From the NCBI RefSeq assembly GCF_009789075.1, contig NZ_WNXQ01000009.1, positions 62,001 to 126,000 of the forward strand: a stretch of 64,000 nucleotides of DNA. Direction: 5' to 3'. The position numbers and the translations under genes are program-made. The first letter of the stretch is position 1; the number at the start of each line of letters is the position of its first letter. Below are positions 1 through 8,466 of this stretch, piece by piece. The DNA is from Pseudooceanicola pacificus (GTDB lineage Bacteria > Pseudomonadota > Alphaproteobacteria > Rhodobacterales > Rhodobacteraceae). Under the pieces are notes generated by a model. The model saw only the letters and a list, made by a program, of their open reading frames with translations, was not told where the DNA came from and searched no databases.

Positions 1-1130
1 AAGGCCGGAAACCGCCACAGCGTGGCGCGGGCCATTTCGGGATATTCGATCTCGCCGGCCAGCAGCCGCAGGTAGAGATGGCGCAGCTGGCCCGACCGGC
101 GGAAGGCCGCGACAAAGCTGCCGCGGAACGGGCGGGCAAAGATCATCAGCCGGATCGCCCGGGCCTGGCGCAGGGCGCGGTGCATCGGGCGCAGGCTGCG
201 GCGATAACGGGCCAGGGCGGTTTCGGGACGCCCCTCGCGCAGGGCGGCGGCAGCGGCCAGGGCGGCCAGCTGGCCGCTTTTCATCGCATAGGCGATGCCC
301 TCGCCGGTGATCGGATCGACCAGCCCGGCCGCGTCCCCGGCCAGCAGGGTGCGGCCCCGCCCCGGCACCCGGCGAAAGTCGCCGAAGGGCAGGAACTGCC
401 CCTTGGCCTTCTGGTCGGGATCCTGCCCCAGCAGGGTCAGGTAGCTGCGCATCATCGCCTTCATGTCGGCGTTGCGCGCCAGCACGCCGCCAACCCCGAT
501 GGTCGAGCTGCAGGTCTTGGGGAAATGCCAGCCATAGCCCCAGTCCGCCGCGCCGAAGTCGATCCTGACGGGCGCCTCGGCATTGTCCGGGGCGGCGGGG
601 GCCTCGACCTCCAGCCCGAAGCCGATGCGCCCCCGGTCGAAGGCCTGCCCGAACAGCGCGCGGGCCACCATGCTGTTGACCCCGTCCGCACCCAGCACCA
701 GAGGGGCCGTCAACTCCGCACCGTCCTCCAGCACGACCTGCCCGGCCTCCGGGTCCAGCCGCGCCACGGGGCGTCCGGTGAAATCCGCCGCCCCGGCGGC
801 CAGGGCGCGGGCGCAGATCTCGGTGTCCAGCACGCGGCGCATGGTCAGGTGCAGCGGCGGGATGCCGTCGATCCGGCCCAGATCGGTGCCGTGGGCGTGG
901 AACGAGACCGAATGATGGGTCTCGATCTGCCCCGGTTCGGGCGGGGTGCCGAATATTTCGCAGAAATATTGGTGGCTGCGCCCGGTGAAGCCGCCTCCGC
1001 ACAGCTTGTCGCGCGGAAAGGCATGGCGGTCGACCAGCGCCACGGTCAGACCGGCGCGCGCGGCGGTGAAGGCCGCGGCGCCACCCGCGGGCCCGGCGCC
1101 GATCACGATCAGATCGAACCGCGCCTTCAC
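1..1130 (-). CDS. Geranylgeranyl-reductase-family FAD oxidoreductase (C-terminus cut by window edge)
   Basis: Reading from a GTG at 1130, the protein begins with an FAD-binding GAGPAGG loop (about residues 11-17). It then has FPRDKLCGGGFTG, the PRDKxCGGG signature of geranylgeranyl/digeranylgeranyl reductases and related flavin hydroxylases, and later a second FAD motif around LLAGDAAGLVDPITGEG. About 376 codons are visible; the end lies beyond base 1. The GTG start overlaps the stop of the upstream lipoprotein gene (GTGA), so the two are probably co-translated. Members of this family saturate isoprenoid chains or act as generic FAD monooxygenases. No bacteriochlorophyll genes are visible here, so a bchP role cannot be claimed. 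Confidence is good for the family and low for the substrate. Confidence 0.8.
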   Translation of the reverse strand, partial: MKARFDLIVIGAGPAGGAAAFTAARAGLTVALVDRHAFPRDKLCGGGFTGRSHQYFCEIFGTPPEPGQIETHHSVSFHAHGTDLGRIDGIPPLHLTMRRVLDTEICARALAAGAADFTGRPVARLDPEAGQVVLEDGAELTAPLVLGADGVNSMVARALFGQAFDRGRIGFGLEVEAPAAPDNAEAPVRIDFGAADWGYGWHFPKTCSSTIGVGGVLARNADMKAMMRSYLTLLGQDPDQKAKGQFLPFGDFRRVPGRGRTLLAGDAAGLVDPITGEGIAYAMKSGQLAALAAAAALREGRPETALARYRRSLRPMHRALRQARAIRLMIFARPFRGSFVAAFRRSGQLRHLYLRLLAGEIEYPEMARATLWRFPA

Positions 1131-2035
1131 CCGCCCGGGCCCAGGCCGAAGAAGCCCCGGATCTCGTCGAACAGCCGGTCCTCGGTCACGTAGAGCAGGT
1201 GCCCCTCGTTGGGATAGACGCGGATGCCGTCGGCGGGGATGCGTCCGGCCAGCCGCTCGGTATCCTTCAGGGAAAAGACCGAATCCGTCGCCCCGTGAAA
1301 CACCCCGATATGCGCCGCGCGCAGCTTGGGGTCGTCACGCGGCAGGGTCCAGGTCATCAGATCGCTGGTATGGGCCAGCGTCAGCTTCAGCCTGGGCGTG
1401 CCGAACCGGCCTTTCTGGCGCATGGCCAGTTCTTCGCTGCGGGCGGCCAGCTCCTTGTTCTCCAGGTGTTTGCGGCCATAGAGCAGGGTGCGGTAATTCT
1501 CCAGCCAGGTCTCGTCCAGCGTCTTGCCGTTGGACCGGCCCATGGCCTTGAGCACGTCGAAGAAGCCCTCGACCGAGGCCTTGACCGCCGCGGGGAACGG
1601 CCCTGCGGTCGACACCAGCGCGATGTCCACATCCGGGGTCTTCAGGCGGCGGGCGGCCTCCAGCGCGATCGGCCCGCCGGTGGAGAAGCCGATGAGGTAG
1701 ACCTCACGCACCTCCATCTTGGTCAGCACCTCGGCGATCAGCTCTCCGGCCGCCTCGATATCGACGCGGTGGTCCAGCTTCATCCCGTCGAGGCCGGGAA
1801 AGCGATAGGCCATCACCGTGCTGTCGGGCACGTTCCAGTCCAGCACCGGCGCATACATGTTGACCGAGGCCATGGCCCCCGGGATCACCACGATGGCCTT
1901 GCCCACGCCCTTGTGCAGCTTGCCGTCATGCACGATGGGCATCACCTCGGCCTCCTGGGCCGTGGGCAAGGTCGAGCATCCGGCCAGCAGCGCGGCGCAG
2001 AGCGTCAGGAGAAGCGGGAGGGAACGTGACGGCAT
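1127..2035 (-). CDS. Lipoprotein alpha/beta hydrolase
   Basis: A protein of 302 aa with a lipoprotein signal peptide (hydrophobic stretch, then LLAGC with the acylated Cys at residue 20). The ATG at 2035 was chosen over an upstream in-frame start at 2152 because it places this signal at the N-terminus. The body is an alpha/beta-hydrolase fold. The nucleophile elbow is GFSTG near residue 130, and a late GHLLYVTED supplies a candidate catalytic His. It is probably anchored in the inner or outer membrane and acts on an ester substrate in the periplasm. The stop overlaps the start of the downstream flavoprotein, suggesting a two-gene unit. The substrate is unknown. Confidence 0.78.
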   Translation of the reverse strand: MPSRSLPLLLTLCAALLAGCSTLPTAQEAEVMPIVHDGKLHKGVGKAIVVIPGAMASVNMYAPVLDWNVPDSTVMAYRFPGLDGMKLDHRVDIEAAGELIAEVLTKMEVREVYLIGFSTGGPIALEAARRLKTPDVDIALVSTAGPFPAAVKASVEGFFDVLKAMGRSNGKTLDETWLENYRTLLYGRKHLENKELAARSEELAMRQKGRFGTPRLKLTLAHTSDLMTWTLPRDDPKLRAAHIGVFHGATDSVFSLKDTERLAGRIPADGIRVYPNEGHLLYVTEDRLFDEIRGFFGLGPGG

Positions 2036-2178
2036 CGCCCAAGATATCCGACGGCCCGGCGGCAGCGTCAAGCCGCGCCCCGGCTGGCAGATGCCCCCGG
2101 TGTCGCGTGTTGAGCGGGGGCTTGCCGGCGGATCGTGATGAACATATGTCAAGACCTGAATGTGATGGAGGGTTCGGA

Positions 2179-2622
2179 ATGGCGGGTATCAAGATGACCT
2201 GTCTCAACTGCGGACAGGCAAACCGGGTTCCACGCGACAGGCTTGGCTCGGGCCCGAAATGCGGCACCTGCGGTGGCGCGCTGGTGACCGGCAAGGTGGC
2301 CGAGCTGGACGCCGCGACCCTGGGCAAGGCGGCGCGGACGGACGAGCTGCCGCTGGTGGTGGATTACTGGGCGCCCTGGTGCGGCCCCTGCCGGGCGATG
2401 GCGCCGGAATTCCTCAAGGCTGCCGGGGGGTTGAAGGGTGTCGCGCGGCTGGCCAAGATCGACACCCAGGCCAACCCCTCGGTCAGCGGCGCAAACGGCA
2501 TCCGGGGGATCCCGACGATGATCCTTTACGCCGGGGGGCGCGAAAGGGCGCGGACCTCGGGCGCGATGGGGCAGGCGGCCATCCTCGACTGGGTGAATAA
2601 GGCGATTGCCGGCCGGGCCTGA
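2179..2622 (+). CDS. trxC: Thioredoxin 2
   Basis: A 147-aa cytoplasmic protein-disulfide reductase. The N-terminus carries two CxxC pairs (CLNC and CGTC), the zinc-binding module that separates thioredoxin 2 from thioredoxin 1. They are followed by a thioredoxin fold with the active site WCGPC and the conserved cis-Pro segment GIPTMILY. Length is close to E. coli Trx2. The ATG at 2179 is preceded by GGAGGG about 6 nt upstream; longer in-frame starts lack such a site. It stands alone on the plus strand and converges on the L,D-transpeptidase gene across a GC-rich palindrome. Confidence 0.93.
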   Translation: MAGIKMTCLNCGQANRVPRDRLGSGPKCGTCGGALVTGKVAELDAATLGKAARTDELPLVVDYWAPWCGPCRAMAPEFLKAAGGLKGVARLAKIDTQANPSVSGANGIRGIPTMILYAGGRERARTSGAMGQAAILDWVNKAIAGRA

Positions 2623-2647
2623 CCCGGGCCGGACAGCGCAAACGAAA

Positions 2648-2669
2648 AGGGCCGCCCCGGGGCGGCCCT
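2648..2669. terminator. Palindromic terminator between convergent trxC and L,D-transpeptidase genes
   Basis: The segment AGGGCCGCCCC/GGGGCGGCCCT is a perfect 22-bp palindrome 26 nt after the trxC stop. It lies between two convergent genes, so it can serve both strands. No clear T tract follows on the plus strand (TAAG); on the minus strand the A-rich GAAAA at its left gives a short U run. Confidence 0.6.
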
Positions 2670-2711
2670 AAGTCGTGGATCGGCCAGTGTCGTGGATTGG
2701 CCGGGCCGGTG

Positions 2712-3275
2712 TCACAGGACGGTGACGCGGGTGCCCATCGGGACCATGTCGTACAGGTCGATCACGTTTTCGTTCAGCATGCGGAAGCAGCCCGAGGAGG
2801 CGGCGCGCCCGATGCTCGACGGCTCGATCGTGCCGTGGATGCGGATGTGGGTGTCCTTGTTGCCCTCGAACAGGTACAGCGCGCGGGCGCCCAGCGGGTT
2901 GCCGGGGCCGCCGGCCATCCGCTCTTCGTTGCCCTTGAAGCGGCCGTAATGGCCGGGGTCGCGCTCGATCATCTCGTCGGTCGGGCGCCAGGTGGGCCAT
3001 TCGACCTTGCGCTTGATGACGGCGGTGCCCTTGTAGCCCAGGCCCGGCTTGGCCACGGCGATGCCGTAGCGCAGCGCCTTGCCCGGCGCGGTCACGTAGT
3101 ACAGGAAATAGGCGCGCGGCAGGATCACGATCTCGCCCGGCTGGTAGGCCTTGCTGATGGTGACTTCCTGTTTGGCCAGGACATTGCGGCCGGCCTGCGC
3201 CAGCGCGGGGGCGGGCAGGGCGAGGGCCGCTGCCCCGGCAGCGGCGGAGGCGAGGAAAGTGCGGCGAGTGGTCAT
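2712..3275 (-). CDS. Periplasmic L,D-transpeptidase (YkuD/ErfK family)
   Basis: A 187-aa exported enzyme that cross-links peptidoglycan (3-3 bonds) or attaches proteins to it. The N-terminus TTRRTFLAS plus a hydrophobic Ala-rich stretch ending APALAQA looks like a twin-arginine signal. The YkuD domain fills the rest and ends with the catalytic motif HGT-x-SSIGRAASSGCFRM, containing the conserved His and nucleophilic Cys. Roseobacter genomes carry several such short paralogues. It is monocistronic, convergent with trxC and divergent from the CoA cluster. No LysM or other wall-binding domain is visible. Confidence 0.88.
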   Translation of the reverse strand: MTTRRTFLASAAAGAAALALPAPALAQAGRNVLAKQEVTISKAYQPGEIVILPRAYFLYYVTAPGKALRYGIAVAKPGLGYKGTAVIKRKVEWPTWRPTDEMIERDPGHYGRFKGNEERMAGGPGNPLGARALYLFEGNKDTHIRIHGTIEPSSIGRAASSGCFRMLNENVIDLYDMVPMGTRVTVL

Positions 3276-3601
3276 GGAATGGCAGCTCCGTTGGAATCGC
3301 TTGGATGTATCTCTGGCGAGAGAATACCGGAAAGAAACAGGAAATTATCCCGGTTCGTTCCCGGGGAAATGGCATTATGTGACCACAATGTCGCAATCCG
3401 GCGGCAATGTCACGCTCATGTGAAGGTTCGGCTTGGCCGGAACCGGGCCGCCACCCGCCGGATCCACCACGTATGCGATTTCTGGCGCCCGGGCACGGCA
3501 ATTTCCCGGGCAAAATTGACGTGACGGTCAAAACACTGTTCCCTGAGTAAGTCCGGCGGCAAGACCATCCGCCGGGGCGAGACGTCAGGGAGGTTCGCCA
3601 G
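3276..3601. other. Intergenic region between divergent genes, with an operator-like inverted repeat
   Basis: No convincing gene is present. The stretch is more AT-rich than its surroundings and must hold the promoters of the transpeptidase (-) and the CoA cluster (+). At 3516-3531 there is an inverted repeat TTGAC-N6-GTCAA, about 70 bp upstream of the first CoA-cluster gene. A strong ribosome-binding site (AGGGAGG, near 3587-3593) precedes the ATG at 3602. No clean -35/-10 pair could be assigned. Confidence 0.45.
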
Positions 3602-4999
3602 ATGACTCATTCGGACATCCTGGCCGACAGGCCCCCGGCATCGCAGGTTCCGCCGCAGGCTCTGGGGGCCGCGATGGCCGCCTGGCTGGCGGATTTCGGC
3701 CCCGCGGGCATGAGCGGCGCGGCCGCGCTCTGGGCCCGTCACTGCCTGCTGGACTGGTGCGCCGTCACCGTCGCGGGCGCGACCGAACCGCTGTCGGCGA
3801 TCCTGGCGGGAGAGTTCGGCCGCGATGACGGCCCCTGCACCCTGCCCGCGACGGGGCGGCGGGCCGCGCCGGTGGATGCCGCGCTGGTCAATGGCGCGAT
3901 GAGCCATGCGCTCGATTTCGACGACGTGAACGCACATATGCACGGGCACCCCTCGGTCGCCGTGATCCCCGCCGTTCTGGCCGCCGCCGAAGAGGCGGGC
4001 GCCCCCGGCCCGCTGGTGCTGGCCGGGATCGTCGCGGGGCACGAAATCGCGGGCGCTCTTGGCGTGATGATGGGGGATGAGCATTACGACCACGGTTTTC
4101 ACGCCACGGCGACCATCGGATCGGTCGCGGCGGCGGCGGGGGCGGGCGTGGTGCTGGGGCTGGACGCGCTGCAGATGGAACACGCGCTGTCGCTGGCGGG
4201 CACCCAGGCGGCGGGGCTGAAGTCGATGTTCGGCACGATGGCCAAACCGCTGCACGCGGGCAAGGCGGCGTCGAACGGGCTGCTGGCGGCGAAACTGGCC
4301 GGCGCCGGGTTCGAGGCCCGGCTGGGCGGGCTGGACTGCCCCCAGGGGTTCGGCCCCACGCTGTCGCCCGCTTTCCGGCCCGGGGCCTTTGCGCCCGACC
4401 CGGAGCATATGGAGGTGCAGAACACCCTCTTCAAATACCACGCCGCCTGCTACCTGACCCATTCGGTGATCGAATCGACCCGGGCTCTGGTGGCCGAACA
4501 CGGGCTGGCGCCCGGTGACATCGCCGCGCTGACGATCCATATCCCGGCGGCCTCGTGCAAGGTCTGCGACATCCAGCGCCCCGAAACCGGGCTGGACGTG
4601 AAATTCTCGATCCGCCACCTGGCCGCGATGGCGGTGCTGGGGCGCGATACGGCGGATCTGGATACCTATTGCGAGGCGACGGCGGCGGATGCCGGGGTCT
4701 GGGCCTTCCGCGACAAGGTCGCGCTGGAGGGGCATCCAAGCGTCGACGGCCAGCGCCACGCGGCCTCGGTCGAGATGGTGACGATGGACGGGCGGGCGCT
4801 GCGCTATGCCACCAATGTCGGCATCCCCCTGGCCGACACCGCCCTGCAAGAGCGCAAGCTGACCGCCAAGGCCCGCGCCATCTGCACTGGCGCCATCGGG
4901 GCCGGGGCCACCGGGGCGATGATCGACGCGGCACTGGGGGTGGACGAGGCAGCGGATCTCTCGGCGCTGATGACCGCGATGGCGGGCCCGGCGCAATGA
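3602..4999 (+). CDS. MmgE/PrpD family protein (2-methylcitrate dehydratase / cis-aconitate decarboxylase superfamily)
   Basis: A 465-aa protein with the MmgE/PrpD fold. It shows the typical core SHALDFDDVNAHMHGHPS near residues 100-117, then GMxAKPLHAGKAA and FKYHAACYLTHS. Known members are 2-methylcitrate dehydratase, cis-aconitate (itaconate-forming) decarboxylase and iminodisuccinate epimerase. The neighbours suggest a tricarboxylate or branched C5-dicarboxylate substrate. No prpB or prpC is adjacent, so the methylcitrate cycle is not supported. It is the first gene of a tightly coupled operon, and its stop overlaps the next start (ATGA). The exact reaction is not assignable. Confidence 0.82.
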   Translation: MTHSDILADRPPASQVPPQALGAAMAAWLADFGPAGMSGAAALWARHCLLDWCAVTVAGATEPLSAILAGEFGRDDGPCTLPATGRRAAPVDAALVNGAMSHALDFDDVNAHMHGHPSVAVIPAVLAAAEEAGAPGPLVLAGIVAGHEIAGALGVMMGDEHYDHGFHATATIGSVAAAAGAGVVLGLDALQMEHALSLAGTQAAGLKSMFGTMAKPLHAGKAASNGLLAAKLAGAGFEARLGGLDCPQGFGPTLSPAFRPGAFAPDPEHMEVQNTLFKYHAACYLTHSVIESTRALVAEHGLAPGDIAALTIHIPAASCKVCDIQRPETGLDVKFSIRHLAAMAVLGRDTADLDTYCEATAADAGVWAFRDKVALEGHPSVDGQRHAASVEMVTMDGRALRYATNVGIPLADTALQERKLTAKARAICTGAIGAGATGAMIDAALGVDEAADLSALMTAMAGPAQ

Positions 5000-5493
5000 G
5001 TACGCATGACATCGTCGCCCGCCTGAAGCGCGACGCCAGATACCGTGCCCGGGGCAACCGATTTGCCGATTTCACCCCCGGCCAGACCTTTGCCCATCAC
5101 TGGGGCCGCACGATCACCGAAGGCGACAACACGCTCTTCTGCGTGCTCACGATGCACTACAACCCCCGCTACACCAATGCGGAGGTGGCCCGGGCCGAAG
5201 GGCATCCCGCCACGCCGGTGAACCCGTTGCTGGTCTTCAACACCGTCTTCGGCCTGACGGTCGAGGACTGTTCCGAAGGGGGCGGGCCGTTCCTGGGCGT
5301 CGACGATCTGGTCTACGGCGTGCCGGTCTATCCCGGCGACACGCTCACCGCCGCCAGCGAAACCATCGACTGCCGCGAAAGCGGCAAGCGGCCCGAATTC
5401 GGCATCGTCACCTGGGCCACCCGCGGCGTGAACCAGCGCGGCGAGGAAGTCGTGCGCTTCCGCCGGACCAACCTTGTCAGAAAGGCACGCTGA
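4996..5493 (+). CDS. MaoC-like hot-dog hydratase (first copy)
   Basis: A 165-aa single hot-dog protein of the MaoC dehydratase family. Residues such as FTPGQTFAHHWGRTITEGDN, the HPATPVNPLLVFN segment and VPVYPGDTL follow the pattern of mesaconyl-CoA and related enoyl-CoA hydratases of Mcl-type pathways. It probably hydrates a branched enoyl-CoA, alone or as a heteromer with the second MaoC protein encoded at 6737. It overlaps the PrpD-like gene by 4 nt and lies 2 nt before the acyl-CoA dehydrogenase, which indicates translational coupling. Confidence 0.78.
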   Translation: MSTHDIVARLKRDARYRARGNRFADFTPGQTFAHHWGRTITEGDNTLFCVLTMHYNPRYTNAEVARAEGHPATPVNPLLVFNTVFGLTVEDCSEGGGPFLGVDDLVYGVPVYPGDTLTAASETIDCRESGKRPEFGIVTWATRGVNQRGEEVVRFRRTNLVRKAR

Positions 5494-5495
5494 TC

Positions 5496-6740
5496 ATGGA
5501 CGGCGCAATGAACCAGTCGCAGGACGGCAAAGGCTATTTCACCGAGGAACGCATCATGATCCGCGACACCGCGCGCGCCTTCACGATGCGCGAGGTGCTG
5601 CCCGTGGCCAATGCGCTCGACGGGCCGGACGGCGAGATCCCGATGGATCTGCGCCAGAAGATGGCCGACATGGGCTATTTCGGCATCACCATCCCCGAGG
5701 AATACGGCGGGCTGGGGCTGGGCGCCTTTGAATACTGCCTGGTGGCCGAGCAGCTGGCGCGGGGCTGGATGTCCGTCGCCTCGCTGATGGCGCGCGGGCA
5801 GGGCGGCATGATCAAGCGGGTCATGACCGAAGAGCAGAAGCGCGCATACCTGCCCCGTGTGGTGCGGGGCGAATTCCTCAACGCCTCGTCGCTGAGCGAG
5901 CCGGGGACGGGCTCCGACCTCGCCTCGATTTCCTGCCGCGCGGTGCGGGACGGGGACGACTGGGTGATCACCGGCAACAAGTACTGGTGCACCTTTGCCG
6001 ACGGGTCGGATTTCATGACCGTCTTTGCCCGGACGGCTCCGCCGCCCTCGGCCGCGAAACGGTGGATGGGGATTTCCTGCTTCATGATCGAAAAGCCGCG
6101 CGGCACCCTGCCCAAGGGCGTGTCCGGCGCAAAGATCCCCAAGATCGGCTATTTCGGCTGGAACACGCTTGAGCTGTCCTTCGACGGCTGCCGGGTGCCT
6201 GCCTCGGCCCTGGTGGGCGAGGAGGGCATGGCCTTCCGCATCATGGCGCGCGGGCTGGAAACCGCCCGGGCCCATACCGCCGCGCGGGGCATCGGTCTGG
6301 CGCAGGGCGCGCTGGAGGATGCCACCGCCTATGCGCAGGAGCGGATGCAGTTCGGCCGCCCGATCGCCGAATTCCAGGCGATCCGGTTCAAGCTGGCGAC
6401 AATGGCGACCGAGGTCGAGGCCGCGCGGCAGCTGCTCTACCACGTCTGCAACGAGATCGACCAGGGACGGCGCTGCGACAAGGAGGCGTCGATGGCGAAA
6501 TATTTCGCCACCGAGATGGCCGAGAGGGTCACATCCGAGGCGCTGCAGATCCTCGGCGGGGCGGGCTACACCACCCTGCACGCGGTGGAACGCTACTGGC
6601 GCGATGCCCGGCTGACCAAGATCTTCGAGGGCACCAGCGAGATCCAACAGCGCATCATCTCGGACCAGATGCTGGGCAAGTCCGAAGTGGACAAATGGAT
6701 CACCGACACGGCCTTTGAAAAGGCATGGGGTCAGAAATGA
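5496..6740 (+). CDS. Acyl-CoA dehydrogenase
   Basis: A 414-aa FAD enzyme with the full family layout. It has an alpha N-terminal domain, the FAD/substrate loop FLNASSLSEPGTGSD (about residues 125-139), GNKYWCTFADGSD, and a C-terminal IFEGTSEIQQRIISDQMLG. The Glu of EGT at the standard position is the expected catalytic base. This separates it from the two atypical dehydrogenases at 11884-14217. In context it probably oxidises a short branched acyl-CoA such as methylsuccinyl-CoA to its enoyl-CoA; that substrate is an inference. It overlaps the next MaoC gene by 4 nt. Confidence 0.85.
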   Translation: MDGAMNQSQDGKGYFTEERIMIRDTARAFTMREVLPVANALDGPDGEIPMDLRQKMADMGYFGITIPEEYGGLGLGAFEYCLVAEQLARGWMSVASLMARGQGGMIKRVMTEEQKRAYLPRVVRGEFLNASSLSEPGTGSDLASISCRAVRDGDDWVITGNKYWCTFADGSDFMTVFARTAPPPSAAKRWMGISCFMIEKPRGTLPKGVSGAKIPKIGYFGWNTLELSFDGCRVPASALVGEEGMAFRIMARGLETARAHTAARGIGLAQGALEDATAYAQERMQFGRPIAEFQAIRFKLATMATEVEAARQLLYHVCNEIDQGRRCDKEASMAKYFATEMAERVTSEALQILGGAGYTTLHAVERYWRDARLTKIFEGTSEIQQRIISDQMLGKSEVDKWITDTAFEKAWGQK

Positions 6741-7216
6741 CCGATTTGTCCAAGCTGACCTCGCCCGACGGGTATTTCGAGGATTTCGCCGAGGGCGAGC
6801 TGATCCGCCACGCCCGGGGCAAGACGGTGACCGAGATGGACAATGTGCTGATCACCAACATGGTGATGAACACGGCCGAGGGGCATTTCAACGCCCACCG
6901 GATGCAGGGCGGGCAGGGGCACGGCGTGTTCACCGACCGCGTGGTGTTCGGCGGCATCAACCTGAGCATGGTCATCGGCCTGGCCGCGCAGGACACCGGC
7001 GAACAGGCGGTGGCCGAGCTGGGGATGACCGGCATCCGCCTGTCGCATCCGGTCTATCACGGCGACACGCTCTACGCCTTTTCCGAGGTGATCGCCAAGG
7101 AGGACGGCGCGGACCCGGCCACCGGCATCGTCACCTTCCGCCACTACGGCATCAACCAGGACGACAAGCTTTGCGTGACCGCCGACCGGCGCGTCGCGCT
7201 GCGGCGCCGGGGCTGA
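6737..7216 (+). CDS. MaoC-like hot-dog hydratase (second copy)
   Basis: A 159-aa MaoC-type protein. Recognisable parts are YFEDFAEGELIRHARGKTVTEMDN, GHFNAHRMQGG and SHPVYHGDTLYAFSEV. It is diverged from the first copy 1.7 kb upstream, and the paired arrangement suggests either a heteromeric hydratase or two different hydration steps. The ATG at 6737 was preferred to one at 6725 because it gives an ATGA overlap with the upstream stop. The CoA-transferase gene starts 2 nt after its stop codon. Confidence 0.77.
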   Translation: MTDLSKLTSPDGYFEDFAEGELIRHARGKTVTEMDNVLITNMVMNTAEGHFNAHRMQGGQGHGVFTDRVVFGGINLSMVIGLAAQDTGEQAVAELGMTGIRLSHPVYHGDTLYAFSEVIAKEDGADPATGIVTFRHYGINQDDKLCVTADRRVALRRRG

Positions 7217-7217
7217 G

Positions 7218-8456
7218 ATGGCACCGGCGCAGTTCCCCGGGGCGCTGTCGGGCGTGGTGGTGCTGGACCTGACGATGATGTTGGCCGGGCCCTTTGCTTC
7301 GATGATGCTGGCGGATCAGGGGGCGACGGTGATCAAGATCGAACCCGTTGGCGGGGACAACACCCGCCGCATCGGCCCGCATCTGGAGGACGAGCTGCCC
7401 CGCGATCAGGGCGGCTATGGCGCCTATTTCGGGTCCATCAACCGCAACAAGCGCTCGATCTGCATCGACTTCAAATCGGCCGAGGGGCGGGCGCTGTTCC
7501 ATGAGCTGGTGGCCCAGGCCGATGCGGTGATCGAGAACTATCGCGGCGGTGTGGCCGAACGGCTGGGCAACGATTACGAGACGCTGGCCCGCGTGAACCC
7601 GGCGCTGGTCTATGTCAGCGTCCGCGGCTTTGGCGACAGGCGGGGCGGGGCCTCGCCCTACGGTCACTGGCCGGCCTATGACCCGGTGGCGCAGGCCATG
7701 GGCGGTATCGTCGGCATCACCGGGCCCGAGGCGGGCGGCACGCCCACCAAGATCGGCCCCGGCGTGGGCGACATCATCCCGGCGATGTACGCGGCCTTCG
7801 GCCTGGTCTCGGCGCTGCTGCATGCGCGGGCAAGCGGGCAGGGGCAGTATGTCGACATCGGCATGGTCGACAGCATCATGGCCACCTGCGAACGCGCGAT
7901 CTTTCAGCGCGGCATGACGGGCGAAAATCCGGGGGTGGAGGGCAATCATCACCCGTTGCTCTGCCCCTTCGGTTTTTTCCGGGCGGCGGATGGCTGGGTC
8001 AGCCTGGCCGTCCCGAACGAGAAATTCTGGGCCATCCTGACCAAGCTGATCGGCCGTCCCGAGCTGGCGACGGATCCGCGCATCGGGCAGAACGACCAGC
8101 GGTTGCAGCACCGGGACGAGGTGGTGCGGCTGGTCGAGGATTTCACCCTGCCGCGCACGCGGGCCGAACTGGCCGGGATCCTTGGCGGGCAGGTCCCCTT
8201 TGGCCCCGTCTACCGCGCCGACGACCAGTTCGCCGACCCGCATTTCGCCGCCCGGGACATGCTGGCCCAGGTGCGCCACCCGGGGACAGAGCGTGACGTC
8301 ACCATCGCCAACACCCCCGTCAAGATGACCGGCACCCCCGGCGGCGTGCGCGCCCGCGCGCCCCTGACGGGCGAGCATACCGACACCATCCTGACCGAAT
8401 TCGGCATCGGCCCCGAGAGGATCGCGCAGCTGCGCGCCTCGGGCGCCGTGGACTAG
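7218..8456 (+). CDS. Class III (CaiB/BaiF) CoA-transferase
   Basis: A 412-aa family III CoA-transferase. It begins LSGVVVLDLTMMLAGPFASMMLADQGATVIKIE, has the SINRNKRSICIDFK stretch typical of the family, and the segment GQGQYVDIGMVDS (about residues 210-222), which holds the conserved catalytic Asp. It moves CoA from an acyl-CoA donor to a carboxylic acid and so could start or interconnect the pathway, as mesaconate or itaconate CoA-transferases do. The lyase gene follows after 10 nt, with a GAGGAGA ribosome-binding site. Confidence 0.85.
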   Translation: MAPAQFPGALSGVVVLDLTMMLAGPFASMMLADQGATVIKIEPVGGDNTRRIGPHLEDELPRDQGGYGAYFGSINRNKRSICIDFKSAEGRALFHELVAQADAVIENYRGGVAERLGNDYETLARVNPALVYVSVRGFGDRRGGASPYGHWPAYDPVAQAMGGIVGITGPEAGGTPTKIGPGVGDIIPAMYAAFGLVSALLHARASGQGQYVDIGMVDSIMATCERAIFQRGMTGENPGVEGNHHPLLCPFGFFRAADGWVSLAVPNEKFWAILTKLIGRPELATDPRIGQNDQRLQHRDEVVRLVEDFTLPRTRAELAGILGGQVPFGPVYRADDQFADPHFAARDMLAQVRHPGTERDVTIANTPVKMTGTPGGVRARAPLTGEHTDTILTEFGIGPERIAQLRASGAVD

Positions 8457-8466
8457 AGGAGAGACC

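Noticed and set aside
3416..4996. 526-aa minus-strand frame opposite the MmgE/PrpD gene
   Set aside because: It is antisense to a clear family protein, rich in His/Arg/Gln/Gly as expected for a shadow of GC-rich coding DNA, and has no domain.
3602..4999. prpD of the methylcitrate cycle
   Set aside because: No prpB or prpC and no methylcitrate-specific neighbours; the surrounding genes are CoA-ester enzymes, so only the superfamily is claimed.
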